Position numbers and translations under genes: made by a program | In this document: one piece after another, positions 17,538 to 26,690 of the stretch | How positions within the stretch are numbered: position 1 is the stretch's first letter | Layout: each line of letters opens with the position of its first letter | Origin: DATAXP01 sp036272935 | GTDB taxonomy: Bacteria; Planctomycetota; Planctomycetia; Pirellulales; PNKZ01 | NCBI GenBank assembly: GCA_036272935.1 | Contig: DATAXP010000041.1 | Span: 26,754-90,753, forward strand | Direction of reading: 5' to 3' | Length of the DNA stretch: 64,000 bases | Notes under the pieces: generated by a model | What the model was told of the DNA's origin: nothing | Databases searched by the model: none | What the model saw: the letters and a program-made list of their open reading frames with translations, nothing else

Positions 17538-18457
17538 GCGCTTCTCCCCGGCCGCTGGTAGATGCACGGCGCGATGCAGGCCAGATGCTTCGCTCCCCGC
17601 GGCCGCTCGGCCTTGCCGACCACCAGCAGCCCGCCAGGACGCAGAGCTGCCTCGATCCGTTCCCACAGCGTGCCGAGCGCGTCGAGCCGCATATACATCG
17701 CCGTGTTACGGAACAAGATGACGTCCCAACAGCCGGGCACAAACGCATCGAGCAGGTTCACCGTCTTCCAGTGCAGCGATTGGCGCAGTGAAGCATTGAT
17801 CTGCCAACGGTGTCCCTGCAGGGTGAAATGCTGTGATCGCCGCTCCGGGTTGATGCAATCCATCGCCGCCGGCGGATAGTATCCTTCGCGCGCCTCGGCG
17901 ATCACGGTGCTGCGGCAATCGGTCCCCAGCAGGTGGCTGCGCGCCAGGAGCTGTTGCTCGGCCAGCAGCATCGCCACCGAGTACAGTTCGGCGCCGTCGG
18001 AGCAGCTCATGCTCCAGACGTGCAGCCGGCCGGTGCGCTGTATCATGCAAGGCAGCAGTTGGCCCAGGGCCTCGAATACTTCGGTGTCGCGGAAGAACGA
18101 CGTGACGCCAATGAGCACGGCGTTGATTGCGATAGTCAGCAGACCGGGACTGCGCTCAAGCACGCGGCGCGCCTGCGCCGCCGAGCCGACGTGCAATGCC
18201 CGCAGGCATGCCGGCAGGCGGCGATCGAGCGTTTCCGAGCGATACAGCCGGGCATCGAGCCCCACTTGGGCAAACAGCCAATCGAAGAATTCACACTCCT
18301 GCGGCAATTGGTCGCTGCGCGATTCGACGCCCCGCGCCCGGCCGACACTGGGCGTCGCCGGCGACACCTCGCGTCGCCACGGCAAAGCACGCGGAAACAC
18401 CACGTGCGCATTCGGCGACGTGCCTCGGACACGCGTCGCGTGGAGCAATTGCCTCAT
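17534..18457 (-). CDS. CheR-type methyltransferase-like protein
   Basis: This 307-aa protein has the CheR fold. After a poorly conserved ~50-residue lead comes the CheR N-terminal helix domain (LDRRLPACLRAL), then GVTSFFRDTEVFEAL, the SAM-site segment WSMSCSDGAELYSVAMLLAE and DVILFRNTAMYM. The canonical forms are WSAGCSTGEEPYS and DLIFCRNVLIYF, so two key stretches are altered and catalysis is uncertain. No chemoreceptor, CheB or flagellar gene is near. Start and stop both overlap neighbours by ATGA. With the kinase downstream, a signalling rather than motility role seems likely. Confidence 0.8.
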   Translation of the reverse strand: MRQLLHATRVRGTSPNAHVVFPRALPWRREVSPATPSVGRARGVESRSDQLPQECEFFDWLFAQVGLDARLYRSETLDRRLPACLRALHVGSAAQARRVLERSPGLLTIAINAVLIGVTSFFRDTEVFEALGQLLPCMIQRTGRLHVWSMSCSDGAELYSVAMLLAEQQLLARSHLLGTDCRSTVIAEAREGYYPPAAMDCINPERRSQHFTLQGHRWQINASLRQSLHWKTVNLLDAFVPGCWDVILFRNTAMYMRLDALGTLWERIEAALRPGGLLVVGKAERPRGAKHLACIAPCIYQRPGRSA

Positions 18458-19584
18458 CCGGTCGGCTCGTCGAGCCCCTCGTTCAGTTTTTGCAGGTCGT
18501 CGGGCACGAAGCGGCCGTCCTTGCGCACCAGCTCATCGTCGAACCACAGCTCACCACCGCCGTAGGCGGGGGTCTGGATCAGCACCAGGTCCCAGTGGAT
18601 GCGGCTGCGGTTGCCGTTGTCGCATTCCTCATAGGCGTTGCCGGGCGTGAGATGAATGCTGCCGCCGATCTTTTCGTCGAACAGCGTGTCGAGCATCGGC
18701 CGACGAACGCGGTTGTTGCAGCCGATCGACCACTCGCCGACGTAGCGTGCCCCCTCGTCGGCGTCGAGCACCTGGTTGAGCTTGGCCGGCTCGTTGGCGC
18801 ACGTAGCGCGCACGATCTTCCCTTTGCGGAACTCGAACTCGACGTCCTGGAACACCGTCCCCTGGTAGCGCGACGGGGCGTTGTAGCGAATCACGCCTTC
18901 GAGGCTGTCGCGCACCGGAGCGGTGAACACCTCGCCATCGGGAATGTTCCGCTGGCCGTGACATGGTCGGACCGGCATGCCACGGATCGAAAACCTCAGG
19001 TCGGTGCCGGGACCAACCAGCCGCACCCGGTCGGCCGCTTGCATGCGGCGCTCGAGCGGCTGCTGATCGCGACCCATCTGCGCATAGTCCACGGTGCAGA
19101 CATCGAAGTAGAAATCGACGAACTGCTCGCTGCTCATGTTCGCCGCCTGGGCAAAGGCGTCGGTCGGCCAGCGCAGCACCACCCATTTCGTTTTGGGCAC
19201 TCGTGTTTTGCTGTGCACCGGGTCCCACCAGTGCTTCTGGTACAGGTCCATTTGCGGCAGCGGCACATCGGCAAACTGGCTGCTGTTGGCCGCCCCGCGG
19301 ATGCCGATGTACGCATCCATTTGTTCCATGCGGGCACGTTCGAACTCCCCGGCCAAGGCCAGGTTGGTCTTGCTGCCGGTGCGGTACAGCGAGCGCAGCA
19401 CCGCATTGTTCTTCAGGGTCACCAATGGCTGCGCCCCGCGCTCGCTCGCCAGCTCGACCAGCCGGCAGACGATCGACGGCTCGGGCAGATCGAACGCCTC
19501 GATCAGCACTTTTTCGCCGGCGCGCAACTGACAACTGTGATCGATCAGAATCTCGGCCAAGCGGTGCAGACGTGGATCGGTCAT
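18454..19584 (-). CDS. M29-family metallo-aminopeptidase
   Basis: This 376-aa protein from the ATG at 19584 (MTDPRLHRLAEILIDHSCQL) matches the thermophilic aminopeptidase family M29, which uses two divalent metals. Visible family parts are GEKVLIEAFDLPEPSIV, DAYIGIRGAANSSQFADVP, a central NIPDGEVFTAPV with metal-site Glu, RYVGEWSIGCN and the metal-binding GGSIHLTPGNAYEEC followed by SRIHWDL. It is predicted cytosolic, removing N-terminal residues from peptides. A TTG 45 bases upstream is a weaker alternative start. Its stop overlaps the CheR-like start. Confidence 0.88.
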   Translation of the reverse strand: MTDPRLHRLAEILIDHSCQLRAGEKVLIEAFDLPEPSIVCRLVELASERGAQPLVTLKNNAVLRSLYRTGSKTNLALAGEFERARMEQMDAYIGIRGAANSSQFADVPLPQMDLYQKHWWDPVHSKTRVPKTKWVVLRWPTDAFAQAANMSSEQFVDFYFDVCTVDYAQMGRDQQPLERRMQAADRVRLVGPGTDLRFSIRGMPVRPCHGQRNIPDGEVFTAPVRDSLEGVIRYNAPSRYQGTVFQDVEFEFRKGKIVRATCANEPAKLNQVLDADEGARYVGEWSIGCNNRVRRPMLDTLFDEKIGGSIHLTPGNAYEECDNGNRSRIHWDLVLIQTPAYGGGELWFDDELVRKDGRFVPDDLQKLNEGLDEPTG

Positions 19585-19788
19585 CGCGGCGGCGGGATGA
19601 GCCCGGGAAGGAGCGGGGGGACGAGGCAACTACTTCCGATCATCGGCGAGCGGGCGATATTCGTCAATCAATGCGGATCGTGTCGCACTGGAGCTTTGCC
19701 CCCATTTCGGGGCCGAGCATGTTCTGGTCAACATCAGAATGTGCAGCTATGCTGAGCGAGATTTGATTCTTGGGGAGGCGATCGTCGC

Positions 19789-20410
19789 ATGCGGACGTGC
19801 TTGCTGAGTTGTTGTGTATTGCTGGCCGCCTCGATGGCGCGTGGTGCCGATTGGCCGCAGCGCAACGGTCCGTACCGCAACAACACGACGCCGGAAATCG
19901 TTCGCCCCTGGACTGAACCGCTGGTCGCCGTGTGGACCATGCCGCTGGGCGAAGGATACTCATCGCCCACGGTGGCGGACGGCCGCATGTTCTTGCACCA
20001 CAAGTTGAAGGATCAAGACGTCGAGGAGGTGCTATCGCTCGATGCAGCGACCGGCAAGGTGCTGTGGCGATACGCGTACCCGCACAAGCCGTTCGAGAGC
20101 AACGTCGGCAACGGTCCGCGTGCCGCGCCGTGCATCGCGTTAGGCAAAGTGTACGCCTTCGGCATCACCGGCATTCTGACCTGCCTTGAGGCCGACACGG
20201 GCAAGCTGCTCTGGCAGAAGAACGTGCTGGCCGAGGCCAACGCGCCGATCATGATGTTCGGGGCCACCGCGGCGCCGTTGGTCGAGGGGAACCGGCTGTA
20301 CATTCCGATCGGCGCGCCGGCGATGGGGCTGGCGGCACTCGACGTGGCCAGCGGCGAGACGATCTGGACATCGCTGGACGATCCGCCGACGAGCGTGATG
20401 CCGGTCCTGT
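19789..20410 (+). pseudogene. PQQ-binding-like beta-propeller protein, 3' truncated
   Basis: From ATG 19789 a signal peptide (MRTCLLSCCVLLAASMARGA) leads into an outer-membrane assembly/PQQ-type beta-propeller: DWPQRNGPYRNNTTPE, LSLDAATGKVLWRYAYP, LEADTGKLLWQKNV and LDVASGETIWTSLDDP are successive blades. A complete protein of this planctomycete family has about 400 residues or more. Here homology stops after about 205 residues near 20410. The open frame then continues antisense to the next, oppositely oriented gene fragment. Confidence 0.65.
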
Positions 20411-20419
20411 TTCAGCCGC

Positions 20420-21393
20420 GCATTGCCGGCCGGCAGCAGGTCGAGCAATTCGGGGTGGCTCGGCGCATCGCGCCCGCCCAGCGCGTCGAGCGGTTCGACG
20501 ATCCCGCACCCGAACATGTGCGCCCAAAGGCGATTCGCCGCCGCACGTGCGAAGTAGCGGTTCTCGGCCGACGTGAGCCACTCGGCCAGCGCCTCGCGTG
20601 GCCGCGATTGCAAGGTCCAGGTCGGCGCGCTGCCGTCGAGAAACATCGCTTGCGCCGACTTACCGGTGTCGGCCACGGCCAGCTCACGCCGCTCGATTGC
20701 CTCGGGAGCGGGCAGCATCGCGTTGTCGGGCCTCAACCGTCCGACACCGGCATAAAAGGCGGCGAACTGCCAGAACTGCTGCTGCTTCCAATCGGCGAAC
20801 GGATGATTATGGCACTGCGCGCAATCGAGGTTCACGCCCAGGAACACCCGCGCGGTCGCTGCCGCCAGGTTCTCGGGTTTCAGTTCGTTGGCCTGGAAGA
20901 AGGCCACCGCGTAGGCCGAAACGTCATCGTCGGGGCGGTCGAGTCGGCTATCGAGCGGGGCGGTCACGACCGCACGGACCCATTGGTCGTACGGCACGTT
21001 GTCGCGCAGTTGTCGGGCGAGCCACGTTTCGATTTTCGGCGCCAGGTAACGCACATCCTGCGGATTGGCCTGCGCCAGCAGCGCGGCCCGCCATACATTG
21101 GTGAAGTGCCGCACGTAGCGCGGCTCAGCCAGCCGGCTGTCGATTGCCCGGCGGCGCTTCTGCGGATCACTGTCGTCGAGAAAGGCGCGCACTTCCGCGA
21201 CCGTGGGAATTCGGCCATTGAGATCGAGCGTGAGCCGTCGCAGGAACTCCGCATCGTCGGCCGACTGAGCGGCCACGATCCCGTCGCGAGCTAGCACCGT
21301 GTCAAGAATGCCGTCAATGCGATCGGCCAGTGCTTGTGCCGGGTCTGCTTCGGGGCCGGCAAGGGCGGTCGTCGCAGATGCAGCGACCAACAT
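20420..21393 (-). pseudogene. DUF1549-type planctomycete protein, 3' truncated
   Basis: From the ATG at 21393 the DUF1549 pattern is clear: DAEFLRRLTLDLNGRIPTVA, EVRAFLDDSDPQKRR, RYVRHFTNVWRAAL, ARVFLGVNLDCAQCHNHPF with its CxxCH heme-like motif, then WKQQQFWQFAAFYAGV. The beginning of the partner domain DUF1553 follows (ALAEWLTSAENRYFARAAANRLWAHMFG) up to PSHPELLDLLP. About 200 C-terminal residues normally follow. Here the sequence runs into the antisense of the PQQ-type gene near 20420. Neither gene has its 3' end. Confidence 0.65.
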
Positions 21394-21654
21394 TCGCCGC
21401 GAATGTCATGCATCTCATTGAGGCGCAACCGGTTCCAGACACGGGGTATGTGACGATATGACACTCGTCAGTTTATCATCGTCGGCGCTGATGCGCTCAA
21501 TGGTTTGCCGCGAAAGGGCGGTGGCAAGGTCCACGGAATCGTTAAACTCGCTATAGTTTCACAGCCGATAAGCAGTCGCGAATCGCTGCGCCGGCGCTGC
21601 CGCTGCGCCAGCGATGCTACCAGGCGGGCATTCGCACGGTTGTGAGGATTCGTA

Positions 21655-24393
21655 GTGATCGCGTGGTTTTCGGTTCGCCAGCGCGCCGTTTGGATGCTCG
21701 TGCTGCTAGCGGTCCTGGCCGCCGGCTGCTCGCGCACGCGCTATCGATTGAATGCCGATCGCGAAGGGCGCGAGCTGATCGACGAGCACTCGAACGACCC
21801 GCGCTGGACGGTGCGCAACTTCAATCTGAACTATGATCCGCGCAGCCGCTACTTCGAGCCGAACAACCAGGATCATATTCCAATGCCGCCGGACGATCCG
21901 GCCGCGCACCAGTACATGCACTATGTCAGCGGCAAGAGGGGGTGGAAGTACTGGCATCGCTGGGGGGACCAGCAGGATTTGCAAGCCCCCCAGTGGCGCG
22001 AGCTGCTGGGAACATATCTGCCGACGACCGAAGACGGCGGGGTGAAGCTCGACCTGGACGGGGCCGTGCAACTGGCGCTGATCCATTCGCCCGACTACCG
22101 CACGCAGCTTGAAACGCTGTTCCTTTCGGCACTCGACGTGAGCACCGAGCGATTCCGATTCGTCACGCAGTTCTTCGGCGGCCTCGGTCCGACGTTCACC
22201 GAGACCGGACCCGTGTTGGCCGGCGCGGGCACAGGTGCCTCGGTGCTGGGGGTCAGCACTGCGCCGGCGGCTACCGATCCGAACTTCGGCGTCGCGGCGG
22301 CGAACACCGGCACCCAGCCCACCAACTGGCGATTCACCAAGAGTTTCGCCACCGGCGGCCAGGCGGTCGTTGGCTTCGCCAATGCCTTCGTGTGGAACTT
22401 CGCCGGCAATAACACCGACGCGGCGACCTCGCTGCTGAGCTTCAGCTTCATTCAGCCGCTGCTGCGCGCCGGCGGACGGGCGGTGTCGCTCGAACAGTTG
22501 ACGATCGTCGAGCGGACGCTGCTGGCCAACATGCGCGCCATGCAGCGCTACCGCCAAGGGTTCTTCACCAACATCGCCGTCGGCGACTTCAGCGGCATCA
22601 CTGGTCCGCAGCGTGTCGGTGGTTTCAGCGGCGGCACCGGTCTGACCGGCTTCACCGGTCAGGGCTCGGCAGGTTTGGGTGGCGTCGGCGCCGCGACGAA
22701 TATCGGTCGCGCGGGCTTCAGCGCGGCGACCAACCAGGCGACCGGCGCCATCGCGGGGACCGGCTTTGCCGGCGGCAACGCCGGCCAGGTCGGCGGGTTC
22801 GTCGGCCTGCTGCAGCAGTTGCAGCAGGTGCGGAACACCGAGGACAGCCTGAACCTGCAACTTCGCACGCTCGCGCTCTTGGAAGCCAACCTGCAAGCCG
22901 GTGTGATCGACATTACCCAAGTCGACACGTTCCGCCAGAACATCGAAACCGAACGGGCCAACCTGCTTGCCGGGCAAATCAACCTCGAAAACGCGAAGGA
23001 CACGTTCAAGCGGCAAATCATTGGCCTGCCTCCCGATCTGGATGTCGAAATCGACGACACGATGCTCAAGCAGTTCCAGTTCATCGATCCGGCGATGCGC
23101 AAGGTCGAGTATCGCTACGGCGACTTTGTGAAAGAGCTGAGCGAAGGCGAATCGGCCCCCGCGGTCGAGACCTTGGCGAAGTATTTCGACGAGTTCGAGT
23201 CGGTCCGCCCCGAGGTAGTCACGCGATTTGGCGAAGTGCAAGAAGACCTGAAGCGGCTGGAGCTGGCGATCCCCGAGCGGCGCAAGCTGATGACGCCCGA
23301 AGAGGTGCCGTTGCTCGAGGCCGAACAGGTGCGGCTCAAAGACCAGTTGGCCGACCTGGAAAAACGCTTCGAAGCCACGGCCGGCGAAGCTCAACGGTTG
23401 CGCGGCGAGCTGACCGAGGCGACGCGCGAGAAGATCACCGACGCCCTGGTCGCGCAGGCAGTGGCCATGCAGCGGCTGGTGGCCGAGCTGTCGCTGGTCG
23501 AGGCACGGGCACGGCTCGAGAGCATCGTCATCGAGCCGATCGAACTGGAAAGCCCCCGGGCGCTCGAAGTCGCCCGCTACGCCCGGCTCGATTGGATGAA
23601 CAACCGGGCTACGGTGGTCAACACCTGGCGCTTGATCACGTTCAACGCCAACGCGCTGCGATCGAACCTGACCGTAAGCTTTTCGGGCAACCTGGGCACG
23701 GTGCGCGACAATGCCGTGTCGTTCGACCCCAAGAACGGCGACCTGATCGGCAGCGTGCGCTTCGATCCCCCGTTCACACGCCTGCTGGAACGCAACAACT
23801 ATCGGCAATCGTTGATCAACTACCAACAGGATCGCCGCACACTGATCCAGTTCGAGGACAGCATCAACCAGACGCTCCGCCAGGACCTGCGCGTGCTGCG
23901 GCAGTTGCGGATCAACCTGGAGATCCAACGCCGCGCCGTGACGATTGCCGTCCGCCGCGTCGACAAGACATTGGAAGACCTGAGCGAGCCCCCCGCGCCA
24001 GTGCTGCCGGGGCAGCAGGCCGAGCAGCTCGCTTCGAACGCGGCGTTCAACCTGCTGACGGCGATCTCCGACCTGCGCAACGCCCAGAACAACTTTTTGA
24101 GCGTGTGGATGAACTACTACTCGGAGCGGATGCAGTTGCAGCGCGACCTGGGGATCATGCAGATCGACGATCGCGGCATGTGGATCGACGAGCCGGTGGA
24201 GGACGTGATCGCGATGGTGATGGAAGGTGCGCAGCCAGTCGAGGAGCTTCCGCCGCCAGTGCCTGTCGAGTGGCTCCAGGACGCCGGGTTCGATCTCAAC
24301 CGGCCGCTCGACGAGCAGATGCACGACACCGAGCCCGCGCCGCCGGAGGAGGTTCCAGCCGAGAATCCGGTCCGACTTTCGATCATGAGGTGA
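21655..24393 (+). CDS. TolC-family outer-membrane efflux lipoprotein
   Basis: This 912-aa protein starts at a GTG at 21655 behind GAGG. A lipoprotein signal ends in the lipobox LAAGC near residue 25. Two outer-membrane efflux repeats can be read: the first holds FNLNYDPRSRYF and LDGAVQLALIHSPDYRTQLE, the second ends in the long helices LVAELSLVEARARLESIV and LLTAISDLRNAQNNFLSVWM. A Gly/Thr/Phe-rich stretch lies at about residues 315-385, and a charged helical insertion at about 480-600 makes it almost twice the usual TolC length. It heads a plus-strand group with an HlyD-type adaptor and a MacB-type permease, so it is the likely outer channel of that system. Confidence 0.85.
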   Translation: MIAWFSVRQRAVWMLVLLAVLAAGCSRTRYRLNADREGRELIDEHSNDPRWTVRNFNLNYDPRSRYFEPNNQDHIPMPPDDPAAHQYMHYVSGKRGWKYWHRWGDQQDLQAPQWRELLGTYLPTTEDGGVKLDLDGAVQLALIHSPDYRTQLETLFLSALDVSTERFRFVTQFFGGLGPTFTETGPVLAGAGTGASVLGVSTAPAATDPNFGVAAANTGTQPTNWRFTKSFATGGQAVVGFANAFVWNFAGNNTDAATSLLSFSFIQPLLRAGGRAVSLEQLTIVERTLLANMRAMQRYRQGFFTNIAVGDFSGITGPQRVGGFSGGTGLTGFTGQGSAGLGGVGAATNIGRAGFSAATNQATGAIAGTGFAGGNAGQVGGFVGLLQQLQQVRNTEDSLNLQLRTLALLEANLQAGVIDITQVDTFRQNIETERANLLAGQINLENAKDTFKRQIIGLPPDLDVEIDDTMLKQFQFIDPAMRKVEYRYGDFVKELSEGESAPAVETLAKYFDEFESVRPEVVTRFGEVQEDLKRLELAIPERRKLMTPEEVPLLEAEQVRLKDQLADLEKRFEATAGEAQRLRGELTEATREKITDALVAQAVAMQRLVAELSLVEARARLESIVIEPIELESPRALEVARYARLDWMNNRATVVNTWRLITFNANALRSNLTVSFSGNLGTVRDNAVSFDPKNGDLIGSVRFDPPFTRLLERNNYRQSLINYQQDRRTLIQFEDSINQTLRQDLRVLRQLRINLEIQRRAVTIAVRRVDKTLEDLSEPPAPVLPGQQAEQLASNAAFNLLTAISDLRNAQNNFLSVWMNYYSERMQLQRDLGIMQIDDRGMWIDEPVEDVIAMVMEGAQPVEELPPPVPVEWLQDAGFDLNRPLDEQMHDTEPAPPEEVPAENPVRLSIMR

Positions 24394-24757
24394 CAGCGAT
24401 GCGCCCACCAGTTCGGGGAGTTCAGCCGGCGGACCGCTGTTGCAGCACGGTCTCCCGACCGTGCTGCTAAGGTGGCATGGTCAGGAGACCATGCCACAAC
24501 GCGGGGCGGCTCGGATTGCCCTTGAATTCGTCGTTAGGCGGGCAGACAATAGGAAAGCACACACGCAGTTTGCGGCGTTGCACATCCCGCCTGCCGCCGT
24601 TTCCTTGGTCGTTGCTGGCCGCCTGAAGAGGAACCCATTGCCGCGTCAGCGGTTTAAATGATCGGGATTGGTCCATAGTTGCCAGGGACGACGAGGGGTA
24701 AATAGCCGGCAGTCGGGGCACGACGTCCGAACGAATCGCACGGTTGGGGAAGAACCG
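24394..24757. other. Intergenic region with one inverted pair of palindromes
   Basis: This gap of 364 bases lies between the TolC-type and HlyD-type genes. Besides the repeat pair at 24444-24500, I see no gene. The only clear control element is GGGGAAG at 24747-24753 before the ATG of the adaptor gene. Confidence 0.5.
24444..24500. repeat. Inverted pair of class A palindromes (REPIN-like)
   Basis: Copy one (24444-24465) has the core GGTCTCCCGACC flanked by AGCAC/GTGCT. Copy two (24472-24497, with AAC to 24500) has GGTCAGGAGACC flanked by GTGGCAT/ATGCCAC. The asymmetric centre is CTCCCG in the first and its complement type in the second, so the two face opposite ways. Confidence 0.75.
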
Positions 24758-26482
24758 ATGGGCACGACAATCAAACGCTCCGGGCGCCGCTGGGGCCGGT
24801 GGCTGCTCGCCATTCTGGTGCTCGGTGGGCTGGCCGGCGGCGGCGCCTGGGGGGCTTCGCATGGACTGCCGGGCTACTTCGCCGCCGCCGAGGACAAGCA
24901 CGTGCTCACCGAGCACGTCAGCCGCGGCGAGCTGGTGGTCACGGTCGTCGAAGACGGCAACGTCGAGAGCGCCAGCAACATCGACATCAAGTGCCACGTC
25001 GCCGGCGGCAGCACCATCCTGTGGATCGTTCCCGACGGCACGGTGGTCGAAAAGGGTGACATCATCGTCAAGCTCGACAGCGCGACGATCGAGGACCTGA
25101 TCAACGCCCAGCGGATCGTCTTCGAGCGGGCCGTGGCCGTGCGCATCCAGGCCGAGAAAGAGTATTCGGCCGCCAAGATTGCCGTGCAGGAATACATCGA
25201 AGGGACGTTCGTCAAGGAACTGCAAACCTGCGCGGCGCAGATCACCATCGCGATGGAAAATCTGCGCAGTGCCGAGAACTCGCTGGAGCACACCTCCCGG
25301 CTGGCCCGCAAAGGATACGTGACGCCGCTGCAACTCGACGCGCAGAAGTTTGCCGTCGAACGGGCGAAGCTCGACATGGAAACCGCGCAGGTCGCCAAGA
25401 ACGTGCTGGAGAAGTTCACCAAGGTCAAGATGCGCGAGGATCTCGAAACGACGCGCGACACGGCCGAGGCACGAATGCGCAGCGAACAGGCGGCTTGCGA
25501 CCTCGAGCAGACGCGGCTCAAGCGGCTGATGACGCAGATGGAGCAGTGTACGATCACCGCGCCGCAGGACGGCATGGTGGTCTACGCCAACGAGGTCGGC
25601 AGCAGCCGCAGCGGCTCGGGCGCCGTGAAGATCGAAGAAGGGGCCGGCGTCCGCGATCAACAAACCATCGTCCGCGTTCCCGACTTGCAGCAGATGCAGG
25701 TGCGAGCGCTCGTACACGAATCGAAAGTCGACTCGCTCGCCCCGGGGATGCGCGCCGAGATTATCATTCAGGACCGGCGCTTTCACGGCGAAGTCAAGGC
25801 GATCGCCAACCAGCCCGAGCCGACCAGCTTCTTCTCGTCGAGCATCAAGGAGTACGCCACCTACGTGCGGATCGACGGTGAGCCGGCAGGGCTCAAGCCG
25901 GGCATGACCGCCGAGGTCGAAATCCTAGTGGCCGACCTGAAGAACGTGCTTTCGGTGCCGGTGCAGGCGGTCGTCGAGCAGCACGGCAAGTTCTACGTTT
26001 GGGCGAAAAAAGGCGAGCAGATCGAGCGGCGACCTGTGGTGATCGGCGTCACGAACAACACGAACATCGAGGTCAAGGACGGTGTGGCCGAAGGGGAGGA
26101 CATCGTGCTCAACCCGCGCGCGGTGGTGCCATCGGCCCGTGAGGACCTGATCGAGCAGGCGCAGGTCGACATCGCGCGCAAGTTCGGCTCGGCCAAACCT
26201 CGCGCCCAAATGGCCGCCAAGACAACCCCGGCGACGAAAGCCGCGCCGACGAGAAGCGGTGGCAGCCCGATCAGCTTCTCGTCGCTCGATGCCAACCGCG
26301 ACGGCAAAATCTCCGGCGACGAAATGCCCGAGCGGATGCGCAGCTTTGCCAGCCAGATCGACACGAACCAGGATGGCGGTGTCGACGTCAAGGAGTTTGC
26401 CGCCTTACAGTCGCGCTTGCAGAACCGGGGCAGCGGCGAGCCAGGTTCAGGGGCACCTCCCACAGCCGCAGGTGGACGGTGA
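24758..26482 (+). CDS. HlyD-family adaptor with C-terminal EF-hand pair
   Basis: This protein has about 574 aa from the ATG at 24758. An N-terminal membrane anchor (WLLAILVLGGLAGGG) is followed by a barrel-sandwich half (ELVVTVVEDGNVESAS), a long coiled-coil hairpin (about residues 105-265), the second half (CTITAPQDGMVVYANEVG) and beta-barrel domains ending in VLSVPVQAVVEQHGKFYVW. The last ~75 residues hold two EF-hand loops, LDANRDGKISGDEM and DTNQDGGVDVKEF, each with Asp/Asn at positions 1, 3, 5 and Glu at 12. EF-hands are not part of usual HlyD proteins and suggest calcium binding. It sits between the TolC-type and MacB-type permease genes. Confidence 0.85.
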   Translation: MGTTIKRSGRRWGRWLLAILVLGGLAGGGAWGASHGLPGYFAAAEDKHVLTEHVSRGELVVTVVEDGNVESASNIDIKCHVAGGSTILWIVPDGTVVEKGDIIVKLDSATIEDLINAQRIVFERAVAVRIQAEKEYSAAKIAVQEYIEGTFVKELQTCAAQITIAMENLRSAENSLEHTSRLARKGYVTPLQLDAQKFAVERAKLDMETAQVAKNVLEKFTKVKMREDLETTRDTAEARMRSEQAACDLEQTRLKRLMTQMEQCTITAPQDGMVVYANEVGSSRSGSGAVKIEEGAGVRDQQTIVRVPDLQQMQVRALVHESKVDSLAPGMRAEIIIQDRRFHGEVKAIANQPEPTSFFSSSIKEYATYVRIDGEPAGLKPGMTAEVEILVADLKNVLSVPVQAVVEQHGKFYVWAKKGEQIERRPVVIGVTNNTNIEVKDGVAEGEDIVLNPRAVVPSAREDLIEQAQVDIARKFGSAKPRAQMAAKTTPATKAAPTRSGGSPISFSSLDANRDGKISGDEMPERMRSFASQIDTNQDGGVDVKEFAALQSRLQNRGSGEPGSGAPPTAAGGR

Positions 26483-26534
26483 GCGGCCGGCAATCGGCGG
26501 TCAGAGTCGTTCGGTGGTGGGAGGCGATTCATTC

Positions 26535-26609
26535 TGTGGGAGGCGAATCCTTTCGCCGAATGGTGCGCCGATTCGTCATGCCGGTCGGCGAAAGGATTCG
26601 CCTCCCACA
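26535..26609. repeat. 24-base inverted repeat (class B)
   Basis: The arms 26535-26558 and 26586-26609 are perfect inverted copies. They include TGGGAGGCGAATCC and GGATTCGCCTCCCA, with a 27-base spacer. The element lies in the gap between the adaptor and permease genes. It would form a strong hairpin in RNA and lacks a T-run, so it looks like a mobile palindromic repeat rather than a terminator. Confidence 0.75.
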
Positions 26610-26690
26610 TGGGGTTTCTCCCCGCACCATTTCAACACATTCGTCGCTTACCGCTGAAAGCTGAACGCTGACGGTCCGACAAAGCCCCCC

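Noticed and set aside
21706..24408. 900-codon minus-strand open frame opposite the TolC-like gene
   Set aside because: Antisense shadow with His/Arg/Leu-rich composition. The plus-strand frame has a lipoprotein signal and TolC repeats.
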